Shown piece after piece: positions 55,635-64,000 of a stretch of 64,000 nucleotides of DNA. This DNA comes from Pyrrhosoma nymphula (Eukaryota > Arthropoda > Insecta > Odonata > Coenagrionidae), in assembly GCA_963573305.1 (NCBI GenBank), contig OY754335.1:48195985-48259984 (forward strand), written 5' to 3'. The notes below the pieces were generated by a model. That model saw only the letters and a program-made list of their open reading frames with translations. It did no database searches and was not told the origin of the DNA. The translations under genes and the position numbers were made by a program. Within the stretch, counting starts at the first letter, position 1; each line of letters opens with the position of its first letter.

Positions 55635-56250
55635 AGCCTGCAAGCCACCTCAAGTGTTTATGGCAGGGGGTGAATTATCACCAGCATGCACAACATCATA
55701 CCCTAATAAGGTTTAGAAAACTACGACTATTAATGCATTAGAAAAAAAACCTGCAAATTCTTGTCAGGAGGTGGTATTTCACCAACATGCACTACACTAT
55801 AGGTATGCTACCAATTTAAGAAAAACTATTTGTATTAATGTATTCAGCAACTACAGAGATGCAGAAAATACAAAAGTTATTCAGGATAAATGTAAGAAAT
55901 CATGTACATACTACGTAGCAGATTTAGAAACATGCATTAGTGAGCATATAAACTAACTATCTGAATTATCTGAACTTTCTATCAGCAAACCTAGTTAAAT
56001 GTTTAATTGGCAGCTATTGTGATCTCTCACCGTTCGCGGGAAAAATGACATTTTAAACCGGTCCGTCCTGCAGTCTAGTTCTCTAATTTTATTCTCATGA
56101 TCTAATATACCGCAGTATGTCGTGTATCGTAAAATGTCATTGGCGTCGTCAGAAAATAGAAAAAATATTGGCTTGGAACTTAGATAAAATATAATGTCAA
56201 AATTTTAACGAAAGTGGCTAACGGAGTACCCACGTAGATGTAGATGAATT
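55635..56250 (+). repeat. Dispersed repeat R1, copy 2
   Basis: Aligns end to end with 17170-17750 and partly with 41645-41830. It starts with CTGCAAGCCACCTCAAG and ends in GTAGATGTAGATG at about 56237. The 61-codon frame inside it (55771-55956) is not conserved in copy 1 and is not a gene. Confidence 0.7.
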
Positions 56251-56683
56251 GTCGAATTTATTGACATTACTGGTTGGGGGAGCGAGCGAGTATCGATCTT
56301 CAATTAGGATGAGCGTTGCATGCCTGTTGTGAAATCACCCATCATTGGTGGCCCCAAGGCCCAAAAACCCGGCGTATTTCTCTGTCATAGACAAATTAAA
56401 AGCTTGGATTATTTTGTTGCTTTTTTATTGAAGGCTTGTTTATTTTTTTTTAATCCAGTAAAATGTTATGTAAAATTAAACTGTTTTTAAAACCACAAGC
56501 TAAATACAAATGTAAATCAAAATAATTTTGTAATTAGTTGAGACTTGGTGGTAATCTAAAAGGGGATATGAATTTAGTAAAAACTTGCTCTTCTTAAAAG
56601 GCAAACTTTTGCTTACAAACCACTTATAACGCGCCATTTTGCACATATTTTGTTACGAATTTCCGGGACGAGACCCACGAACC

Positions 56684-56724
56684 CCCCTTTTCCTGGGGGG
56701 TATTCCATACCCCCCCCCCCCCCC
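56684..56724. repeat. C-tract cluster with a C6/G6 hairpin
   Basis: CCCCCC (about 56684-56689) can pair with GGGGGG (about 56695-56700) across TTTTCCT-type loop sequence. A run of at least 14 C follows at about 56710-56724. The minus strand therefore has multiple long G-runs that could form a quadruplex; this is a sequence-based inference. Confidence 0.5.
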
Positions 56725-56900
56725 GAACCTCTGGTCTGGTAAATGTAGGTTCACGGTAAAAATACAACTAAAGAGTTTTTTCCCTCTTTAGATGGCGTGA
56801 GTGACCCATGAATGAAAAGAAGTGATCTGAAAAAAATATCCAAGAAAACCACGGCAACTTTCTTTCTTCACCCCGCTTTCTACCCGAAAGGCTCACTCGG

Positions 56901-56925
56901 TGAGTCAGACATAAGGTCTGACTCA
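56901..56925. repeat. Perfect 10-bp hairpin
   Basis: TGAGTCAGAC (56901-56910), loop ATAAG, GTCTGACTCA (56916-56925). It lies in GC-richer DNA of unknown nature between R1 copy 2 and the LINE remnant. Confidence 0.5.
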
Positions 56926-57329
56926 ACATCGGGGGTAATCCAGCGACCTATAAAGTAGCCCCTCGATTGACCAACGTTTTGAATGAAAGTTTTTGAGTCG
57001 GCAAACCACTATTCTTAATCGTTTTTTATAATCCCAAGGGTTTTTCCCCTCGTAATTAAATATAGTTACGGAATAGGGCTAGGACCTGGAGTGACTAAAT
57101 CGGAAGCCGCTAGAGACTCGAAGGATACACACTAGGCTTAAATTAATTGAAAAATTCAAATTAGGCGAGTTTCAATATGGAATGGATGATAGTATTGATC
57201 TTATTAAGTAGAAAAGGCCAAAAGTTGGCTTATGCGTACAGATCGTCAGCAGAATCCAACCTATACCTATGCATTAAAAGTGAACCTCCCACGTCACATA
57301 GTTGGAGTGAGCAAAGCATTATCAAAACA

Positions 57330-57439
57330 CAAAATATCTTAAATAATCATTTCTTCAAGATATTTTTGCACCGCTTCTTAAAATAATTGACATTTCAGGT
57401 AGACTGTTCCAACCCTCAATTGTTGTATCAAGGGATGAA
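57330..57439 (-). pseudogene. LINE ORF2 extreme C-terminus, downstream side of the satellite
   Basis: Read on the minus strand from the edge of the array, the sequence gives YIKIFSSLDTTIEGWNSLPE followed by MSIILRSGAK. FxxxTIxxWNSLPE is the typical end block (FFPRTIxxWNSLPE) of CR1/jockey-type LINE ORF2. The frame enters directly from the first satellite unit, whose codons give NRKNQCKVKFRS just before it. The upstream part of the same protein lies on the other side of the array at 62375-62510. Confidence 0.78.
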
Positions 57440-60400
57440 AAGATTTTAATATATGTCCTTTATGACCGGAATTTCACCTTGCATTGATTCTTCCTATTTC
57501 CTAAGTATATATTTCGGGTTTCCCACCTCCTTTCTTAGTTCTCCCCATGCTTTTTCTCCCCGTAGCATGTGGAACAATCCAAGATTTTAATATATGTCCT
57601 ATATGACCGGAATTTCACCTTGCATTGATTCTTCCTATTTCCTTAGTATATATTTCGGGTTTCCCACCTCCTTTCTTAGTTCTCCCTATGCTTTTTCTCC
57701 CCGTAGCATGTGGAACAATCCAAGATTTTAATATATGTCCTATATGACCGGAATTTCACCTTGCATTAATTATTCCTATTTCCTTACTGTATATTTCGGG
57801 TTTCCCACCTCCTTTCTTAGTTCTCCCCATGCTTTTTCTCCCCGTAGCATGTGGAACAATCCAAGATTTTAATATATGTCCTATATGACCGGAATTTCAC
57901 CTTGCATTGATTCTTCCTATTTCCTTAGTATATATTTCGGGTTTCCCACCTCCTTTCTTAGTTCTCCCTATGCTTTTTCTCCCCGTAGCATGTGGAACAA
58001 TCCAAGATTTTAATATATGTCCTATATGACCGGAATTTCACCTTGCATTAATTATTCCTATTTCCTTACTGTATATTTCGGGTTTCCCACCTCCTTTCTT
58101 AGTTCTCCCTATGCTTTTTCTCCCCGTAGCATGTGGAACAATCCAAGATTTTAATATATGTCCTATATGACCGGAATTTCACCTTGCATTGATTATTCCT
58201 ATTTCCTTACTGTATATTTCGGGTTTCCCACCTCCTTTCTTAGTTCTCCCCATGCTTTTTCTCCCCGTAGCATGTGGAACAATCCAAGATTTTAATATAT
58301 GTCCTATATGACCGGAATTTCACCTTGCATTGATTCTTCCTATTTCCTTAGTATATATTTCGGGTTTCCCACCTCCTTTCTTAGTTCTCCCTATGCTTTT
58401 TCTCCCCGTAGCATGTGGAACAATCCAAGATTTTAATATATGTCCTATATGACCGGAATTTCACCTTGCATTGATTATTCCTATTTCCTTACTGTATATT
58501 TCGGGTTTCCCACCTCCGTTCTTAGTTCTCCCTATGCTTTTTCTCCCCGTAGCATGTGGAACAATCCAAGATTTTAATATATGTCCTATATGACCGGAAT
58601 TTCACCTTGCATTAATTATTCCTATTTCCTTACTGTATATTTCGGGTTTCCCACCTCCTTTCTTAGTTCTCCCTATGCTTTTTCTCCCCGTAGCATGTGG
58701 AACAATCCAAGATTTTAATATATGTCCTATATGACCGGAATTTCACCTTGCATTAATTATTCCTATTTCCTAAGTATATATTTCGGGTTTCCCACCTCCT
58801 TTCTTAGTTCTCCCCATGCTTTTTCTCCCCGTAGCATGTGGAACAATCCAAGATTTTAATATATGTCCTATATGACCGGAATTTCACCTTGCATTGATTC
58901 TTCCTATTTCCTTAGTATATATTTCGGGTTTCCCACCTCCTTTCTTAGTTCTCCCTATGCTTTTTCTCCCCGTAGCATGTGGAACAATCCAAGATTTTAA
59001 TATATGTCCTATATGACCGGAATTTCACCTTGCATTGATTATTCCTATTTCCTTACTGTATATTTCGGGTTTCCCACCTCCTTTCTTAGTTCTCCCCATG
59101 CTTTTTCTCCCCGTAGCATGTGGAACAATCCAAGATTTTAATATATGTCCTATATGACCGGAATTTCACCTTGCATTGATTCTTCCTATTTCCTTAGTAT
59201 ATATTTCGGGTTTCCCACCTCCTTTCTTAGTTCTCCCTATGCTTTTTCTCCCCGTAGCATGTGGAACAATCCAAGATTTTAATATATGTCCTATATGACC
59301 GGAATTTCACCTTGCATTAATTATTCCTATTTCCTTACTGTATATTTCGGGTTTCCCACCTCCTTTCTTAGTTCTCCCCATGCTTTTTCTCCCCGTAGCA
59401 TGTGGAACAATCCAAGATTTTAATATATGTCCTATATGACCGGAATTTCACCTTGCATTGATTCTTCCTATTTCCTTAGTATATATTTCGGGTTTCCCAC
59501 CTCCTTTCTTAGTTCTCCCTATGCTTTTTCTCCCCGTAGCATGTGGAACAATCCAAGATTTTAATATATGTCCTATATGACCGGAATTTCACCTTGCATT
59601 AATTATTCCTATTTCCTTACTGTATATTTCGGGTTTCCCACCTCCTTTCTTAGTTCTCCCTATGCTTTTTCTCCCCGTAGCATGTGGAACAATCCAAGAT
59701 TTTAATATATGTCCTATATGACCGGAATTTCACCTTGCATTGATTATTCCTATTTCCTTACTGTATATTTCGGGTTTCCCACCTCCTTTCTTAGTTCTCC
59801 CCATGCTTTTTCTCCCCGTAGCATGTGGAACAATCCAAGATTTTAATATATGTCCTATATGACCGGAATTTCACCTTGCATTGATTCTTCCTATTTCCTT
59901 AGTATATATTTCGGGTTTCCCACCTCCTTTCTTAGTTCTCCCTATGCTTTTTCTCCCCGTAGCATGTGGAACAATCCAAGATTTTAATATATGTCCTATA
60001 TGACCGGAATTTCACCTTGCATTGATTATTCCTATTTCCTTACTGTATATTTCGGGTTTCCCACCTCCTTTCTTAGTTCTCCCCATGCTTTTTCTCCCCG
60101 TAGCATGTGGAACAATCCAAGATTTTAATATATGTCCTATATGACCGGAATTTCACCTTGCATTGATTCTTCCTATTTCCTTAGTATATATTTCGGGTTT
60201 CCCACCTCCTTTCTTAGGTCTCCCTATGCTTTTTCTCCCCGTAGCATGTGGAACAATCCAAGATTTTAATATATGTCCTATATGACCGGAATTTCACCTT
60301 GCATTGATTATTCCTATTTCCTTACTGTATATTTCGGGTTTCCCACCTCCTTTCTTAGTTCTCCCCATGCTTTTTCTCCCCGTAGCATGTGGAACAATCC

Positions 60401-62374
60401 AAGATTTTAATATATGTCCTATATGACCGGAATTTCACCTTGCATTGATTCTTCCTATTTCCTTAGTATATATTTCGGGTTTCCCACCTCCTTTCTTAGT
60501 TCTCCCTATGCTTTTTCTCCCCGTAGCATGTGGAACAATCCAAGATTTTAATATATGTCCTATATGACCGGAATTTCACCTTGCATTGATTATTCCTATT
60601 TCCTTACTGTATATTTCGGGTTTCCCACCTCCTTTCTTAGTTCTCCCCATGCTTTTTCTCCCCGTAGCATGTGGAACAATCCAAGATTTTAATATATGTC
60701 CTATATGACCGGAATTTCACCTTGCATTGATTCTTCCTATTTCCTTAGTATATATTTCGGGTTTCCCACCTCCTTTCTTAGTTCTCCCTATGCTTTTTCT
60801 CCCCGTAGCATGTGGAACAATCCAAGATTTTAATATATGTCCTATATGACCGGAATTTCACCTTGCATTGATTATTCCTATTTCCTTACTGTATATTTCG
60901 GGTTTCCCACCTCCTTTCTTAGTTCTCCCCATGCTTTTTCTCCCCGTAGCATGTGGAACAATCCAAGATTTTAATATATGTCCTATATGACCGGAATTTC
61001 ACCTTGCTTTGATTCTTCCTATTTCCTTAGTATATATTTCGGGTTTCCCACCTCCTTTCTTAGTTCTCCCTATGCTTTTTCTCCCCGTAGCATGTGGAAC
61101 AATCCAAGATTTTAATATATGTCCTATATGACCGGAATTTCACCTTGCATTGATTATTCCTATTTCCTTACTGTATATTTCGGGTTTCCCACCTCCTTTC
61201 TTAGTTCTCCCCATGCTTTTTCTCCCCGTAGCATGTGGAACAATCCAAGATTTTAATATATGTCCTATATGACCGGAATTTCACCTTGCATTGATTCTTC
61301 CTATTTCCTTAGTATATATTTCGGGTTTCCCACCTCCTTTCTTAGTTCTCCCTATGCTTTTTCTCCCCGTAGCATGTGGAACAATCCAAGATTTTAATAT
61401 ATGTCCTATATGACCGGAATTTCACCTTGCATTGATTATTCCTATTTCCTTACTGTATATTTCGGGTTTCCCACCTCCTTTCTTAGTTCTCCCCATGCTT
61501 TTTCTCCCCGTAGCATGTGGAACAATCCAAGATTTTAATATATGTCCTATATGACCGGAATTTCACCTTGCATTGATTCTTCCTATTTCCTTAGTATATA
61601 TTTCGGGTTTCCCACCTCCTTTCTTAGGTCTCCCTATGCTTTTTCTCCCCGTAGCATGTGGAACAATCCAAGATTTTAATATATGTCCTATATGACCGGA
61701 ATTTCACCTTGCATTGATTATTCCTATTTCCTAAGTATATATTTCGGGTTTCCCACCTCCTTTCTTAGTTCTCCCCATGCTTTTTCTCCCCGTAGCATGT
61801 GGAACAATCCAAGATTTTAATATATGTCCTATATGACCGGAATTTCACCTTGCATTGATTCTTCCTATTTCCTTAGTATATATTTCGGGTTTCCCACCTC
61901 CTTTCTTAGTTCTCCCTATGCTTTTTCTCCCCGTAGCATGTGGAACAATCCAAGATTTTAATATATGTCCTATATGACCGGAATTTCACCTTGCATTGAT
62001 TATTCCTATTTCCTTACTGTATATTTCGGGTTTCCCACCTCCTTTCTTAGTTCTCCCCATGCTTTTTCTCCCCGTAGCATGTGGAACAATCCAAGATTTT
62101 AATATATGTCCTATATGACCGGAATTTCACCTTGCATTGATTCTTCCTATTTCCTTAGTATATATTTCGGGTTTCCCACCTCCTTTCTTAGTTCTCCCTA
62201 TGCTTTTTCTCCCCGTAGCATGTGGAACAATCCAAGATTTTAATATATGTCCTATATGACCGGAATTTCACCTTGCATTAATTATTCCTATTTCCTTACT
62301 GTATATTTCGGGTTTCCCACCTCCTTTCTTAGTTCTCCCCATGCTTTTTCTCCCTACAGCATGTGGAACAATCC
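57440..62374. repeat. Satellite: 35 tandem copies of a 141-bp LINE-derived unit
   Basis: The word AAGATTTTAATATATGTCCT recurs every 141 bp from 57440, and the array closes at 62374, giving exactly 35 units. Units are nearly identical and differ mainly at four places: GATT versus AATT, C versus A just before TTCC, TTAGTATA versus TTACTGTA (or CTAAGTAT), and CCCTATGC versus CCCCATGC. From about unit 17 to 35 two types (A: CTTCC/TTAGTA/CCCTAT; B: ATTCC/TTACTG/CCCCAT) strictly alternate, forming a 282-bp higher-order repeat. On the minus strand each unit translates in part to LFHMLRGEKAWGELRKEVGN and, in a second frame, NRKNQCKVKFRS, continuous with LINE sequence on both sides. There are no spacers, so it is not a CRISPR array, and no centromere protein box is recognised. 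Confidence 0.95.
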
Positions 62375-62510
62375 GCAAAGTCTGCTTCTGTCTCTTCGAT
62401 TTTGTAATGACTCCCATCCTTTTGTTATTAGCATTTCTGTTACTCTCCCCGTCCTCCTATGTTTCCCCCTGACATGCCTGACCGCCTCTACTTTTTTATT
62501 ATTTTGACTC
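62375..62510 (-). pseudogene. LINE ORF2 fragment, upstream side of the satellite
   Basis: Minus-strand translation gives VRHVRGKHRRTGRVTEMLI, then GWESLQNRRDRSRLCGLFHM, running straight into the first minus-strand satellite unit (LRGEKAWGELRKEVGN; the copy bordering the flank has a stop at the R position). This matches the RRAARFV...SVTxMLxxLGWESLxxRR block near the end of CR1/jockey-type LINE ORF2. The 5' part of the element is missing. Confidence 0.78.
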
Positions 62511-62689
62511 CGCACTATATATGTCTAGAACTGACAGAAGCGAAAAAACAGAGGGAGCAAACAGAAGGACAAAACAGACCTTTCCGAATTGGTAGGTGCA
62601 AATATTCCTCATCTCAATGTCAATAGTCTCAATATCGCCCCAATAAAGACGTCTATCTATCTATATACAACCATAGAGAAATCTTATAA

Positions 62690-62870
62690 TGCTTACTCCA
62701 TGCTACAAGGCAAAGCGAGGCACCAAAACACTTCGTAAACATGTAATTCACCTCTCTATTCACCCCTGTACTTTTATCTACTCCCTCCCCTTTTATGGCT
62801 GGTGTCCTAACACCTCCATCCACTCGCCTCAGCGGTGGCTCAGAGGGTATTATGTCGATGTAAAACCTTT
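62690..62870 (+). repeat. Dispersed repeat R3, copy 2
   Basis: Partner of 53325-53510 in the same orientation, with the paired words listed there. Short frames on both strands inside it are not conserved and are not genes. Confidence 0.6.
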
Positions 62871-64000
62871 TTGGCAATTTTTCCGACACGTAGGTAGGAA
62901 AAAATTTATAAAGTAGCAGCTACTGAAAACTGTTTGATTAAGAGCAGTTGAGTTTACAATAATTTTCCCGCCAAGTTCATATTCTATGAATGAGATTCCA
63001 GGGTCAAGCGTGTAGTAGAGGCCAGTTTTCATTGCCGTCCTAAATCTCCCAAACCGTACTTTGTGTGCACTTCATGGGCGAAGTCACGACGTGAGCCCAC
63101 AGAAACGCTACGGCATTGGCAAAAAAATGGCATATTTTAGTCGGAGAAAATGTCAATGTGAACCACGAGAAGGGTGACGATGCAGGCATTGCACTATTCA
63201 AAGGCTGAGAACATTCTAAAATGTGGAGATCTAAACTGATAAAATCTTTGCGCTTGTTGAAGTATTTACAAAATATATTTCAGAGTTTTCGGGTAGCCTT
63301 TTCCCTCTAATGTTTGAAAAATTAACTTTTGTTAGACAAAGCACTCCTACTAATACTACGTTATAGCAGTTTTTCTGCTTCGCGCACTTTTAGCCACCAC
63401 ACAATTTCATATTACTGAATGACTTACAAATGCTACATATCTGAGTTAATAGGCAACTGTTTTGATTAAATTTCGGCTGATAGAAATAGAAATAATTGAA
63501 GCAATAGAGTAAATACTATGCAATGCAAATGTTTTAACTTGAACCTTAGAAGAGCCTAAATAAATGTAAACACAGCTCACCAGTTGAATTTGCACCAGAC
63601 ACTTTTTATTTCACATTTTAACAATGATACGTATTTGGTTCTCTTGCTCATCCTGCCAGACGCCTCTGGTGGCTCAGTACAATGAAGATGTTGATGTGAA
63701 TTTACTTAACAATGGATTTGCTACGGCTTTTACAACTTGCTACAGTGAATCTAATGTCATCAAACTTCCTATACATTGATTTTCGTTAGATTAAGTTCCG
63801 ATATGCAATGAAATCAACGTCTAAATAAAATTTTCTCGGGAGAAAATTTGTGGTAGTATTGCATGATAACACATTGCATTCCAACTTAAAGTTTTCCAGA
63901 CTCAAGCACCTGATGATGGTGATGATTCATTGAAACCCGGGTCTCGCGATTGAGAAATAATCTGTGGTTTGTGTAAAAGTAGGAATAGAATTTGAAATCA
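62871..64000. other. No recognisable feature
   Basis: AT-rich DNA to the end of the window; no supported gene, RNA or repeat. Confidence 0.45.

Noticed and set aside
57440..62374. CRISPR-like regularly spaced repeats
   Set aside because: The whole 141-bp period is conserved with no variable spacers, and the context is eukaryotic; it is a satellite.
62247..62507. 86-codon plus-strand frame at the satellite edge
   Set aside because: It is the antisense of the LINE ORF2 fragment and the last satellite unit; the minus-strand reading gives recognisable LINE blocks.

Overview
The window looks like intergenic or intronic DNA from an arthropod, most likely an insect. It is AT-rich, has almost no long reading frames, and is crowded with decayed eukaryotic transposons. 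The insect assignment rests on one host exon of the delta/epsilon glutathione S-transferase type, a piggyBac element, tRNA-derived SINEs, LINE remnants of the kind common in insects, and a Penelope-like remnant. There is no bacterial operon structure, rRNA gene, CRISPR array or intact tRNA gene. The order or species cannot be fixed from the sequence.

Layout. 1-5458 holds an unidentified GC-rich segment, a 250-bp hAT-like MITE, a foldback repeat and a cluster of GTCG/CGAC motifs with a 17-bp hairpin. 5459-8962 is a nearly complete piggyBac element with TTAA ends and a transposase broken by frameshifts and stops. 8963-15964 is mostly featureless, with two hairpin repeats, a SINE and a dispersed repeat. 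15965-16163 (minus) is the only convincing host coding sequence: the first coding exon of a cytosolic GST with a canonical splice donor, followed upstream by a GC-rich, promoter-like region. 17170-34722 contains dispersed repeats, MITE-like elements, foldback repeats, head-to-head SINE dimers and three LINE fragments. 34723-48615 holds four LINE 3' fragments (35275-36010, 36955-37590, 45745-46145, 48225-48615), a 164-codon open remnant of a Penelope-like reverse transcriptase at 40536-41030 (minus), further hairpin repeats and a diverged tandem duplication. 49825-57329 holds two SINEs, a hairpin repeat, a tandem duplication and members of two dispersed repeat families.

57440-62374 is the most striking structure: exactly 35 tandem copies of a 141-bp unit. 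The flanks and the unit translate on the minus strand into the C-terminal part of one LINE ORF2. The satellite therefore arose by amplification inside a retrotransposon coding region (141 bp = 47 codons). Its second half alternates two unit types, giving a 282-bp higher-order repeat.

A second theme is a family of about ten inverted repeats scattered over the window that share a core of CTGANGAT, a short stem-loop, then GAAAC, often followed by GTC. This resembles the small hammerhead-ribozyme variants known from Penelope-like elements, but every copy has one extra base compared with the strict hammerhead core. Because a Penelope-like coding remnant is also present, these repeats may be its non-coding derivatives. 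No genes here can be seen to work together as a pathway.
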